Below are positions 33,856-43,633 of a stretch of DNA of 64,000 nucleotides, in pieces. The stretch is taken from the NCBI GenBank assembly GCA_001600495.1, contig BCKE01000055.1, positions 62,001-126,000 on the forward strand, given 5' to 3'. The notes below the pieces were generated by a model. The model did not search any database. It saw only the letters and a list, made by a program, of their open reading frames with translations, and was not told where the DNA came from. The stretch is from Pilasporangium apinafurcum (Eukaryota > Oomycota > Peronosporomycetes > Pythiales > Pythiaceae). Every line of letters begins with the position of its first letter. Position 1 is the first letter of the stretch. The translations under genes and the position numbers were made by a program.

Positions 33856-34744
33856 TCAGGCTTTCTCATGCTCTGGTTTGTGCCGTCCAATCGCAGCGTT
33901 GATTGCCGCGGACGGTGCCTCTTTGCCTGGCGGAAATGGTGCCGGGTAAAGTAAGATAAGCGTGACTTGAATGACGCCCATCGTGAGTGCAAACATGTTT
34001 GGGTAGATCACGAGCGGATCACCCAACATCAAGCCATAGACCATCCATACGAAGCCTGCTATGACAGTCATGATCGACATGCCCGCCGGCAAGCACGAAG
34101 CGTCGCGTTCGCGGATAATCTTCTTAACCTGCAGCAATGGAGAGCTCGCTGTCGCAAATGACAGGATGTTGCCGGGTACACCGATGATCAACGCCGATTC
34201 CTCTGGGTTCCTGGTCGATGCATGCAGTCCTAGCATGAGAATGATCGTCATCGCCGTCATCAACCACCGCGCTGGTTGTTGCTACGTGGTAGCAAACAAG
34301 AACCAATCACTCCAGTCAACATTGAAGAGTATTGTCATCATCCGGCGAGGATTCTCTCATTGGCTCACCTTATCTCGTGCGTAGAAGTAATAGACCCAGA
34401 CATAATAACTACCGAGCACCATCCCCAAGCACGACGTCGCGCCCATGACAAAATTCGAGATGAGATACGCGTAGAGTGTATAAATCACGTTCTGTATAAA
34501 GTAGAAGAAGAACGGCGCAAAGGGGAACTGCAGCGTGCTTTTCGCCTGTTGAATCGCTCGTACGGTTTGCCTACAAGCTTGGGGAAATTAGCACTTGTAC
34601 ACTTCCATGGAACGCAACTCACAGCAAACTGTACCATGGCGATATCGCAAAGACGATGGAGGAGCCGGCAGCAATCACTGGTACGGATTTTGCCGCTAGG
34701 AAATAGGACATGTACATCACATTCTCGAACGCTTGCCACGACAT
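33856..34744 (-). CDS. SWEET-family sugar transporter
   Basis: Three exons: 34744-34623, 34570-34369, 34281-33856; 249 residues, the usual SWEET length. SWEETs are seven-helix uniporters (two MtN3/saliva triple-helix repeats plus a linker helix) that pass sugars down their gradient across plasma or vacuolar membranes. Seen: first repeat with FAISPWYSL and LQFPFAPFFFYFIQNVIYTL, linker helix near MTAMTIILMLGLHA, second repeat with GVPGNILSFATASSPLLQV, the substrate-pocket Asn in GNILSF, and VIAGFVWMVYGLMLGDPLV. The tail is short and basic. Both introns restore the repeats in frame. It is head-to-head with the Myb-like gene. Substrate unknown. Confidence 0.92.
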
Positions 34745-35100
34745 CTTCTTGTGCAGTTGTACACCTCTTCACCAACTGTGCATTGCTGGGTAGTCGAAGT
34801 AGATGTCAATGCTTTTTTGTATAACAATATTAATTTATAAAATTTATTAAATTTTGAAATGTTAACAAGTTATGTATTTGAGTGATTTGGATGTGTAGCC
34901 CTTCAAAATATATAATTTTAAACGTTCAATCAACTCTGACGTTGGAAGCCACTATCAGAAGGCAGTGATTGGACAAACTACCGTTAAGATAGGGAAACCT
35001 TTCAAAATTAATAAATAGTTGAAAAAAAGAGAAACTTCCCGTATCCATATCCATAGAGTCTGCGGAAACCTGGAAGCAACATCGAGAGCTTTGATCGACT
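34745..35100. promoter_or_regulatory. divergent intergenic region
   Basis: A 356 bp gap between divergent starts, very AT-rich around 34810-34930. No motif was recognised beyond AT runs that could serve as TATA-like boxes. Confidence 0.4.
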
Positions 35101-35925
35101 ATGGTCGAACGTATCCAACGACGCAATTTCTCCGCACAAGAGGATCTCTTGCTACTGCGGCAAGTCGCGCGTGATCTTCCTTTTTTAGTGAACTACGGTT
35201 GCATGATGGGCGCGTGGGAAGATGTCGCGCGGCGCGTGCGTATGCTTCCGCAGTTTCAGCATACAAATCTTGACGGCAAAAAGGCACAGAACCGTTTCCA
35301 TTCACTATTGGACAAACACAGAGCTGCTAATGCTGTCAAACGGTTTGTGGATATGGGTACAGGTACAGCCCAGGAAGTGCAGCAGTTGCTGGACAAATTG
35401 ACGGAAAAAGTTAATCAACGCACGAAGGAGCGACATAGCAATAGTCACGGGTCAGTCGAAGCGAATGAAGTGGAAGATGAAGCATTAAATGCTGAGGAAA
35501 TTGATGAACATGCTTCAGAGAGAAGAAAACGAAGGCTTGTTACACAATCCAGTGTATATAGCTCAGCAAGTGATGACGACACCAATATCGACAACGACAA
35601 TAAAGAGCGGGATTTGTCTTCGCGACCAAAGAAACGCGGACGATGCATCACGAAGTGGATGATGAGGCTGGCAGAGCAGCAGCTGGAACTGAAGCGCCAA
35701 GAACTGGAGTTACAGAAGCAACGACGCGAGGATGCGGTGCGGGAACTTGAGTTTCGAAAGATGCAGTTTGAATTAGAAATGGAAGTCCGACGCTGTGAAC
35801 GTGAGGAGCTCCGAAAAGTACGCGAAGCTGACCGTGAAGAACGGTTGACACTCGCAAAGATGGAAATGGAGAAAACCATGGCGGTAATCAACGCCATTCT
35901 GCAGGTGAAAACGTCTGCAACGTGA
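35101..35925 (+). CDS. Myb/SANT-like DNA-binding protein with coiled coil
   Basis: One exon, 274 residues. Residues 8-85 resemble a SANT/trihelix domain: NFSAQEDLLLLRQVARDLPF, GAWEDVARRV and AQNRFHSLLDKH, with spaced aromatic residues. An acidic Ser-rich linker and a basic patch (RPKKRGRCITKWMM) follow, then a long charged coiled coil (QQLELKRQELELQKQRRED onward). This layout is common in large oomycete families of possible transcription factors or in host genes derived from Harbinger-type Myb proteins; which of the two cannot be told. The ATG at 35101 is the first in frame. Confidence 0.75.
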   Translation: MVERIQRRNFSAQEDLLLLRQVARDLPFLVNYGCMMGAWEDVARRVRMLPQFQHTNLDGKKAQNRFHSLLDKHRAANAVKRFVDMGTGTAQEVQQLLDKLTEKVNQRTKERHSNSHGSVEANEVEDEALNAEEIDEHASERRKRRLVTQSSVYSSASDDDTNIDNDNKERDLSSRPKKRGRCITKWMMRLAEQQLELKRQELELQKQRREDAVRELEFRKMQFELEMEVRRCEREELRKVREADREERLTLAKMEMEKTMAVINAILQVKTSAT

Positions 35926-36101
35926 GGAGAAACTAGGCAACTGTAGCAAATTTGCTGTAAAAAGCTGCTCCGTGGGTATGGATACGAAAATTTTTTGTAC
36001 GCGTCAGCCTCGGCCATTTTCGGATGAAAAAAAGACACGTGGCAAAATTAGGATACCAAGGATCATACACAAATACGACACCTGCATCGATTCAGCGCAA
36101 G

Positions 36102-37996
36102 TTACATCACAATGCAAGATTTTTCATCACCAGTGGAATCGTCTGCCTTGGTATCATCATCGTCACCGTCCTTCTCAGCTTCATCATCGTCTCTCTTGGC
36201 CGATGAGAGCTTTTGCTTTCGAACAACTTCGCGTAGCTTTTCGACGTCCTGCATAGACAACACCGTGCTATTGCGGATCACCAAGTGATCATCAAATCCC
36301 AGTGTCTTGCATGCCACCTCAATCTTCTTCTGCTGTTCACCCTCTTCATCGTTTTCGTCTTCCAAGCCTAGCAGCTCCACCATCGTATGCTGCATGAACA
36401 ACGGATGTTTCTCCAAAATCTCGATCTGCGCCAGCAACGCACGCGTGAGCCACAGCAAATCACTGGCGTTGGGTATTTCCGGATTGCCGTGTTTAAACAC
36501 TACAGCTGACGGGTATAATTCGTCTCCAGCAATCGCAAATTTGTGCTTGTCGATGGCGTCGAGATCGTCAAATGGGACCGATGTGAGTCCGCCATAAAGA
36601 ATCGAAATCTCCTTGGCGCCCCACTGGATCTGCTTGTTGTCAGTAGATACAGTATCTTGGGCGACGCAATTTAGCTTGTGGTCCTTCCAGTGGCCGCGCT
36701 GACAGGTCGCATCGCAGTAAAACGTGCACTTGCAACGTGTACACCGCTTCAATTCCGAGCCTTTGGCAGCCTTCTTATCGCAAAACGCACAGCGACGCAA
36801 TTCTGGATTCTCCATTAACGCCAATTTTTCTCCTTGTGGTAATACACGTCGCTCCAGATCGGTGCGCGTGAAGAATAGTGCCAATCCTCGAATGTGTGCG
36901 CTTTCCGTCATAGTTGAGATCACCGATGAGAAAATCGTGCCACGGCTGACCTGATGGCGTTTGTCAATGTGAATCTCTTCGCGTGCATCGATCTGCAGCG
37001 CTTGACGTTCCACGAGGTGTTTCCACGGCTCCAAACGTGCGTACCGTGCACAGGCATCATAGAAATACGTGAGCATCTCCGAAGTAATGCCAGCTCCCGA
37101 GATGAGCCCGGGACGTTCGCTAATCTCCGCCACTGAGGCCAAGTCTTTCTTAATCAAGTGGTTTGAGAGTTCTCTGGTAAATCACACAACAAAACAATGA
37201 CAAAAACAAAGAAATTAGAATTGCATATCCAATAGAGCAAATAAACAACAACATACTGGATGTAGGTGTCAATGCCATCAGATTCCGACAGGTATGAGCA
37301 CTCAATACCCAACGCCGCATAGGATTTCCGCAGTTTGCCAACATACGACTTGTCTGGAAAGACAATCTTGTCCGGTCGGTGCTGTGGAGTGTTTGTCGGT
37401 GGATCTAACATGGACTGCAATGTCATCTCTAGGATTGTTTTTGGTAGTGGATACACTTCCGGTGGATCACAAATCTTCTTGGACACGACCTGCCCCAATG
37501 GGTAGAGATTGTTGACCAAGATGCAGTATGGACGGCATGGAATCGCGTCGCCTCCTTCGTCGGCACCTTTGCTAGACGCCGACCATACACGCAGTTTCCG
37601 CACCACAACCTGCCAGACCTCGAGCTTGTTCTGATCCAATCGCCGATACTTTTCGACCTGCTGTGGGGTCAGCAGCATCTCCGTACTCACCACAATATCC
37701 GCTATACGAAAGCAAAAGCAACAGATACAATCGAGCTAGTAAGCAAGAGCGACAAAAAAGGATAAAAAGAGTGAAAAGAGATCTGCAAATGTACCATCGC
37801 CTTCGACGTCAAACTGTGTTGGCACACGCGGGACGTCTTCACTTTCCGAGTCAGAATCGTCCTAAACAGAAGATCATCACGCACAAAAAGTTAGGAAGCG
37901 GTCCATTGAATTCCATCCAGTTCGACTGTAGCACTTTACTACCTTGAAATTATTCCATTTTTGGTATTTGTTGGTCAAATATTGTTCCTGTGCCAT
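36102..37996 (-). CDS. MYND zinc-finger protein with CaaX C-terminus
   Basis: Four exons: 37996-37943, 37861-37795, 37701-37257, 37173-36102; 545 residues. The N-terminal half carries a region typical of uncharacterised MYND proteins (PYCILVNNLYPLGQVVSKKI; PDKIVFPDKSYVGKLR). The MYND finger lies near residues 310-350: CAFCDKKA, CTRCKCTFYCDATCQRGHW, HKLNC, all eight ligands present. MYND fingers bind proline-rich partner peptides. The C-terminus is acidic and ends in CIVM, which fits a CaaX box for farnesylation and so membrane attachment (inference). No SET domain was seen. It is head-to-head with the proton-channel gene, 215 bp apart. Confidence 0.82.
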
Positions 37997-38211
37997 TGAG
38001 CTTCTCTCTTCCCTTCCAGTCCGCTTTTGCTTTCTTGGGTTCTTCTCCTCTTCTAGAACGGAGCCTAGTATCAGATTCAGATATACTGACAGCATCAGAT
38101 CTGATAAAGAAGAAATCTCTCTGTATAAGAGCGCAGCGTATCCATCTTTGTGACCTTTCACGATCCAAAATACGCAAGACGAGCAGGCAAAAAGCGCTAA
38201 CGAAACAAGTG

Positions 38212-39510
38212 ATGGCTGTCGAAAAGCGAGAAACGCTGAGCAATCGCGGTAATTACAAAATGACAGGCTACTCAGATAGTGTGCGCAAGATGGACGAGAG
38301 CAGAAAACCCACGTGGATGCAGCAGGTAGGCACGCGACTGGACCGTCCAACTGCCACAGAAACGGCAAATGAGCAACCTGATAATAGTAATACAACCAAG
38401 AAGAAGTCTGTTGCATTTGCTGATGGTAAAAATTCGGACGAATTATTGAGCGGAGGCAACAGTATACTGATGATGTTGGGAGCATTTCTCGAAACGATCG
38501 AAGCTCAAATTGCAATTATCGCCGTCATCGCTAGCGATCTTTGGTTTACCGCGATGGAGATTCATCTCAAGGACCAACAGGAAATAGCAAACTATAAACT
38601 ACAACTTAGTAGTGCCAGTCTTACAAGCTCCAATGAATCGACAAATTCGTCTTTGCTGATGACCATCACAATGCGACTGGTACAGTCGTTCACAGGCTTC
38701 ACACTTTTCTTCTTCTTAATCGAGTTGCTCATCTTGATGATGACGTTTCGATCACAATTTTTCACACATATGGGGTACCTCATGGATTCATTTGTCATCA
38801 TTATTGCGTTGACCATGGAACTTGTGACACAGTCAAAAGGTACGATCGATAGAGTGAGTGCGGACGATATTTCGCTGATCATAGCCGTATTTGTATTGTT
38901 TATCCGGCCGTAGTCAGCCGATTTCTTGGTGTGTTGCGCGTCTGGCGAGTCATTCGCTTAATTAAGAGCCTCGTTGATCGAGAAAGACAAGCGCATCAAA
39001 CCACGAAGGACGTCCTTGAACTCGAGCAAACTGTGAGTGAATCACCAGAAGTTCCACATGCAAACCTCTATTCTCATTTTTGCGTTCGTTCTTGTCGTGC
39101 ATGATTTCGTTTAGAAATTGCTGCAACTTCGGATAGAGAAGCGTGCTGATGAAGAATCACTGCAACGCGAATATCGGTCCCGCGCAGCGCTGGAGCAGAT
39201 GCTCCAAACTTATAAAGATGAGATCGACACACTCAAAGAAGCACTCAATATCGCTGCCCAAGCAGTCGCAGAGGTGAGTCTATCGGAAAATACGAGCAAG
39301 TATGAAGATGAAGACATGACAGAAGAAGCAGAAGCAGAGCAGCAATGCGATCTATCGGCTTCTAATCACTCAGAGCAAGTACACCCTAAGACTCAAACTG
39401 ATCCATCATTATTAAAAGCAACAGAAACTCCATTTGACGAGCAAGTAGATGAAGATGAGATGGATTTTCACGATCCTGTTGATAGCACGGACGAGTTGGC
39501 AATAAATTAA
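38212..39510 (+). CDS. voltage-gated proton channel, Hv1/VSOP type
   Basis: Three exons: 38212-38839, 38914-39032, 39115-39510; 380 residues. Hv1 is a voltage-sensor domain that itself conducts protons outward and dimerises through a C-terminal coiled coil. Seen: S1 IIAVIASDLWFTAMEIHL with Asp109, the selectivity-filter Asp of the family, and a Glu seven residues later; S2 TGFTLFFFLIELLILMM; S3 MDSFVIIIALTMELV with Asp and Glu; S4 VLRVWRVIRLI with gating Args 218, 221 and 224. A coiled coil follows (LLQLRIEKRADEESLQREY), then an acidic tail. Splicing at 38839/38914 is required to bring S4 into frame and makes the S3-S4 loop very short. Convergent with the next gene (65 bp). Confidence 0.88.
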
Positions 39511-39575
39511 CATTCTAGTCTTCCTAAACGAACACCGCTTACTCGACTCGAGTTCGCATACCATGCAACGTTTTC

Positions 39576-41180
39576 TCACTGAACAAACGGACAAAAGACG
39601 ATAGCCATGAACAATACGGTGTCGATACGATCGAGAAATCCACCGCCGATGCGAAGGTACTCGCCTGTGGTTGACACTTTGGCGATTTTCTTTAAACTCA
39701 TGAGCAGCAACTTGCAAACTTGGCTAAAAAGGATCGCCACACCGGTCAAGAGTGCCACAAAGTGTGGCTTCATCTGAAAATCGACAGAATCCGCGATAGA
39801 ATACGCGGTCAACACCCCGCAGACCAGCGCGCCAGAGAGTTTCTCAATATTTTGTCGCGACGAGATCCGCTTCGCAATCGGATGGTTCCATGGAAACTGG
39901 ATCCACTTGAGAAATCTCTCCATGAGGAAACTGCCGAGCTCTGAACTCCAGACAATTACCAAAAAGCCAACTAGTACGTACCGATCACTCTCGACTACTG
40001 TAGCCTTAGAAAAATATTCCAACACTGTAGCGAAGCAACTAATGTAGATCAATCCGGCAATGTCGAGCAGCACGATCACCGCCGATTCCATTGGTTCTTT
40101 GCTGGTCACCACGCGGTTAATCAACAACAAACAGACGGCGATAAACATGAGCGAGAACGACTCAAGCGTCACGGCATGTGCAGTTAATAATGTCTGGTTG
40201 CTAGCGTGAGCCGCGTGGTTCTCGGAGCCGCCTTCTCCACCACTTTCGCTATGATTACTTGCAGAAGCACCTGATGATGAAGAAGTCGATAATTGCTGCA
40301 CGACGTTTAAAGACGAAAGGAAGTAGTACATGAATCGGATCAACAATCCAATGGCAGCTGGCAGGTTCGGCGCTAGTGCCGAGCTGAACACGCCTAGAAA
40401 CACGCTCATGACGATGTACGCGATCAAGATCGACGCGTTATCCACGCTATCGGCATCATTGTGCAAAGGAATGAACGTTAGCGCAAATGCTAACGCGATA
40501 CCGCCGCTGATGATACCCAACACCATCGCTGCCAATATCGTGTGGCCACAAAACACGCGTTCAGCGAGTGGCGTGATCGCTCGAGTATTTAAATCGACCG
40601 AGTAGCTCATGATTTGTGTGTATAAATCACGACAGGTGCGTTTCTGGTGCAACTTGAATGGCAGAAAGATCCGTAATCGCACACGATACGCCAACCAGAC
40701 GTACTCGTAGCCTGCAAATGCAACAGCAACACAATACACGAACGGTAGGACCGAGTCTTTCGCGTATACTGCAGCGAAACTGATTAGTACCGGGAGCGCC
40801 AGGAAGAGCACACTGTCGATGATATAACCAAAAATGTCACGAGAAGACATAGTGTGCACATCCAATTGCGGTTCTTCCCACCAGGAAGCCTTCTCTTCGA
40901 TCACACTCCCCATGTCGCGCGTATTCAGGTCGACATCATTCGGACGAAGTAAGACGACGGACGATGGTCGAATTATCGAGAGATTGTGGACTATACCATT
41001 GCTGTTGGAGGAGCCCTGTGAGGATGAAACGCCGTAGATGGTGGAGTTTGACGCGCTTGGATCATAGTCGTTGATGATAGCGGGGGATGTAGAATCGTCC
41101 ATGACGAACATGGCATCGCTGTGGTGCAAACTGATGCGGTCGCTGCTCACCGGCCGGAAACTATTCACACCTCCAAGCAT
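39576..41180 (-). CDS. multipass membrane protein, CdsA/CTP-transferase-like
   Basis: One exon, 534 residues, with about ten hydrophobic segments after a Ser-rich N-terminus of about 110 residues. The C-terminus LRIGGGFLDRIDTVLFMAIVF closely resembles the end of phosphatidate cytidylyltransferase (HGGxLDRxDS), the enzyme that makes CDP-diacylglycerol. The Lys-Asp and His of the full signature are absent (SLKKIAKVSTTGEYLR stands there), so catalysis is doubtful; it may be a divergent or inactive relative. The Ser/Gly/His-rich loop near residues 285-320 is variable. The ATG at 41180 is the first in frame. Confidence 0.68.
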   Translation of the reverse strand: MLGGVNSFRPVSSDRISLHHSDAMFVMDDSTSPAIINDYDPSASNSTIYGVSSSQGSSNSNGIVHNLSIIRPSSVVLLRPNDVDLNTRDMGSVIEEKASWWEEPQLDVHTMSSRDIFGYIIDSVLFLALPVLISFAAVYAKDSVLPFVYCVAVAFAGYEYVWLAYRVRLRIFLPFKLHQKRTCRDLYTQIMSYSVDLNTRAITPLAERVFCGHTILAAMVLGIISGGIALAFALTFIPLHNDADSVDNASILIAYIVMSVFLGVFSSALAPNLPAAIGLLIRFMYYFLSSLNVVQQLSTSSSSGASASNHSESGGEGGSENHAAHASNQTLLTAHAVTLESFSLMFIAVCLLLINRVVTSKEPMESAVIVLLDIAGLIYISCFATVLEYFSKATVVESDRYVLVGFLVIVWSSELGSFLMERFLKWIQFPWNHPIAKRISSRQNIEKLSGALVCGVLTAYSIADSVDFQMKPHFVALLTGVAILFSQVCKLLLMSLKKIAKVSTTGEYLRIGGGFLDRIDTVLFMAIVFCPFVQ

Positions 41181-41496
41181 GATGATTGTGACAAGTCCTT
41201 TGCTCACACAATGTGGATGGAGAAACAGAGAGACTAAGCGATGATTTGTATGTGCTTCTCGACCAAATATGATGCACACAAAGTTTCTTCTCACGAGCTT
41301 AGCTATTCATCATCTCTTGCCGCAAGCAGTGCTTTCCGTAAAACCAGATGCTTTGGGTGTCAATCCAATCCACTTTTTAACCAATAAAATACTTTAATAG
41401 AAAAATTAAAATAATTTATTGGCTGAAAATGGGTTGCTCCGACTCTTTTGAAGGCCAGCAGGCAGGTGATACGCGCCAATTGCAGGCAAACAATCC
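41181..41496. other. intergenic, promoter side of the CdsA-like gene
   Basis: About 316 bp with no gene. AT-rich around 41380-41420. It holds the CdsA-like promoter and ends at the terminus of Fanzor copy B2. Confidence 0.4.
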
Positions 41497-41590
41497 CTAG
41501 AATACGGACTTGAACTGTGTGGGCGCGTTTGAGAGATTATTAGTCTCTCCCACTGCCCACGCATACTCTTCCTACACTTTATTCTCGTCG
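41497..41590 (-). ncRNA. candidate Fanzor guide-RNA scaffold / right end, copy B2
   Basis: Follows the B2 coding tail on the minus strand. Outer stem TGGGC/GCCCA (arms at 41553-41557 and 41518-41522 on the plus axis) and inner stem GAGAGA/TCTCTC (41529-41534, 41542-41547) are both perfect. The block ends in CCGTATTCT, as in B1 and B3. Against B1 the outer stem has one A-U to G-C compensatory change. Confidence 0.55.
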
Positions 41591-41826
41591 TCATTGTAGC
41601 TCTTGTGGTCTTGGACGTCCATGTAAGAGACATATGGCGAGTGTAAGAATGTTTTTCGACGCGTTGACGTCTCGCTTCCACATGATTATGCATTCGCTGT
41701 TGTTACAGCGGAGAAGATGGTGGAAGCCCTGGGTCATTGAGCTAGTGTGTGTGCTCGATGTACGACTTGTTCTTGTGAAGCGAGTGGTGCGCTTTGATGG
41801 CATGGTCAAATTCATCTTAACCGTTA
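41591..41826 (-). pseudogene. Fanzor-like remnant, copy B2 (C-terminal tail only)
   Basis: Only the second zinc-finger half and RuvC-III end survive: RCNNSECIIMWKRDVNASKN, then ILTLAICLLHGRPRPQEL, nearly the same as B1. The upstream part is unlike B1 and is cut by the end of copy A3. Codes for no functional nuclease. Confidence 0.68.
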
Positions 41827-42320
41827 TTGTTTGGGTCCGACTTAACTAACAAAGCTAGCTTAGACTAGACACCGCGGAGTAGGCGTCTCCGACATCTGGA
41901 GTCGATGAGTCCAGGAGAGTAGGTGTCCATTCTTAAGAAAGATGTTCCTCGCAGCATTGACATCCCTATCGAGAACGAGCTTGCAGTGAGGGCATTGAAA
42001 GACTTTTTGGTGCTCGATTGTGTGGTTGATTCTTCCACACTGAGAACAAATCTTTGTTGTATAATGTTCCTCACATTTGTATGTGTGGTCTTTGTCTTCC
42101 TTTCGCACCGATACTACCATGCCATGTTTTCTGGACAGTCACTTTGATTCTCTATGCACGCGATCTCCTCGGGCACGCACTGTCATCGCTTCGCATCCTT
42201 TCTTGAAAAGAAGAATGGCGCTCATTGCGGATAATTGGAAACAAGTTTCTGCTTCTATCGATAGAGAGGAAAAAACACGTCAAAGTATATCCCACCGGTG
42301 GGAGAAATGAGGGAATAAAA
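41827..42320 (-). mobile_element. non-autonomous Fanzor2-derived element, copy A3
   Basis: A 494 bp element with both ends. Left: palindrome CCCACCGGTGGG (42291-42302). Then a stub of the N-terminal coding region (SSFQERMRSDDSACPRRS), a large internal deletion, and a well-kept C-terminus coding VVSVRKEDKDHTYKCEEHYT, then TKICSQCGRINHTIE, FQCPHCKLVLDRDVNAARN: a full four-Cys zinc finger with the RuvC-III Asp. The last codons form a CGGAG/CTCCG hairpin (41875-41891) and the element ends at TTGTTTGGGTCCGAC (41827-41841). It abuts B2 directly. Confidence 0.72.
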
Positions 42321-42394
42321 AAAACTCCTGACCTCATTTCTTGCCAATCCTCCGCGCCAAAGCCCGACCGTTCGGGGGTCTTTCATTGGCTAAA

Positions 42395-43396
42395 ATGGTG
42401 CAGGAGAGGCACATACAACATCTCAAGGGTAATGCGTTCCAACACACCGCAATTGGCAGGATTGAGCAGCAAAAACACTCGTCAAGGATGTCAGACAATG
42501 CTGACGAGGTTTTCATCATCAATGAGAGGAATACACCTCGATCTTTCACAAGCACCAAAACCAAGGGTCACCACTTCCCGGAGCGGCCGCGTTATAGACC
42601 GAGAACATCATTGTTTCCACGCGCTTTGCTGCGTAAATGGCCGCTTGCTATTATTGCATTGACTTTCCTAGTGTTGTTAGTAGTTTTACAGTTTTTTGCC
42701 GCGCGGTTCGCGCACGACATTTCCGCATTATTTGCCGACTATACATGTGTAGAATTCGACGATCACGTTGATTGCAAGTATTTCTCGCCATACGCGTGTA
42801 CTACCCGTAAAACACGCACCGAATCGATCACTAAACTTTTGCGGACGCTCACAACAATGCTGGATGCTGCAGATGTCGATTACTGGCTCGACAGCGGCAC
42901 GCTATTGGGACAATTTCGTCATCAAGGAGTGATTTCGTATGACGATGATGCCGATATTGGTATTTTGCATAGCGGGTATGAGCGGCTTCGTGATGAGAAA
43001 TGGGATATTCCACCAGGTTATGAGCTGCAGGTCTATGAGAGTGCGTTATATGATAGTGGTGACCGCGATTGGAATATCCCAGCCCGGTTGGTCGATACGA
43101 ATTACGGATTCTACATTGACATCTTCGTATTCACAGAATCAACTGTGAATGGTGTGGAGCTGTTAAGCACGACCCCGTCGAGGAGCTGGGCGTTGTGCGA
43201 AAAATGTCTGAGTATCGGTGCCAGACGCAGCTATAACAAATTGTTGCTGATCCCCAAAAGCTACGTCTATCCATTGCTGTCGTGTCCTTTTGCGGATTTT
43301 ACGGCGCTATGCCCTGCACAACGCACGCAATATTTGGAGCATCTCTACGGCAACGACTTCCGCGTGGCAAAAATGTCTTCGCTATGGTTTTGGTGA
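42395..43396 (+). CDS. LicD-family nucleotidyl/phosphotransferase-like membrane protein
   Basis: One exon, 333 residues. A basic N-terminus, one transmembrane helix near residues 88-108 (WPLAIIALTFLVLLVVLQFF), then a lumenal domain: type II topology as in Golgi glycan-modifying enzymes. The domain opens with DVDYWLDSGTLLGQFRHQG and DDDADIGIL, the LicD/fukutin signature whose Asp residues bind metal and the CDP- or phospho-donor. LicD proteins transfer phosphocholine, and fukutin relatives ribitol-phosphate, to glycans; the substrate here is unknown. The ATG at 42395 is the first in frame; 42488 is an alternative. A Fanzor-derived element ends about 75 bp upstream, inside the promoter region. 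Confidence 0.85.
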   Translation: MVQERHIQHLKGNAFQHTAIGRIEQQKHSSRMSDNADEVFIINERNTPRSFTSTKTKGHHFPERPRYRPRTSLFPRALLRKWPLAIIALTFLVLLVVLQFFAARFAHDISALFADYTCVEFDDHVDCKYFSPYACTTRKTRTESITKLLRTLTTMLDAADVDYWLDSGTLLGQFRHQGVISYDDDADIGILHSGYERLRDEKWDIPPGYELQVYESALYDSGDRDWNIPARLVDTNYGFYIDIFVFTESTVNGVELLSTTPSRSWALCEKCLSIGARRSYNKLLLIPKSYVYPLLSCPFADFTALCPAQRTQYLEHLYGNDFRVAKMSSLWFW

Positions 43397-43633
43397 CTAT
43401 GAAGTGAAATGGAAGAAGAGCCATTTGGGCGCAAATCAAAGACAAGAACCAGGACATGTAAAACCAAATCTTGACCATGACAACGCTCATGTTTAGCATC
43501 ATTATGCAATCCGCTAAGATTTGCTATCTCGCCATAAGAGACACAGCCATCAAAAAGAATTCACTCAGCCTAGCTCGTTTACGAAGTAGTCGAAATGATC
43601 TTATCTTCTTTCGCGCTGTTGGGAGCATGGAAT

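Noticed and set aside
38840-38913. Apparent frameshift in the proton-channel gene before S4
   Set aside because: A 74 nt GT-AG intron explains it and restores the S4 arginine motif, so no sequence error is needed.
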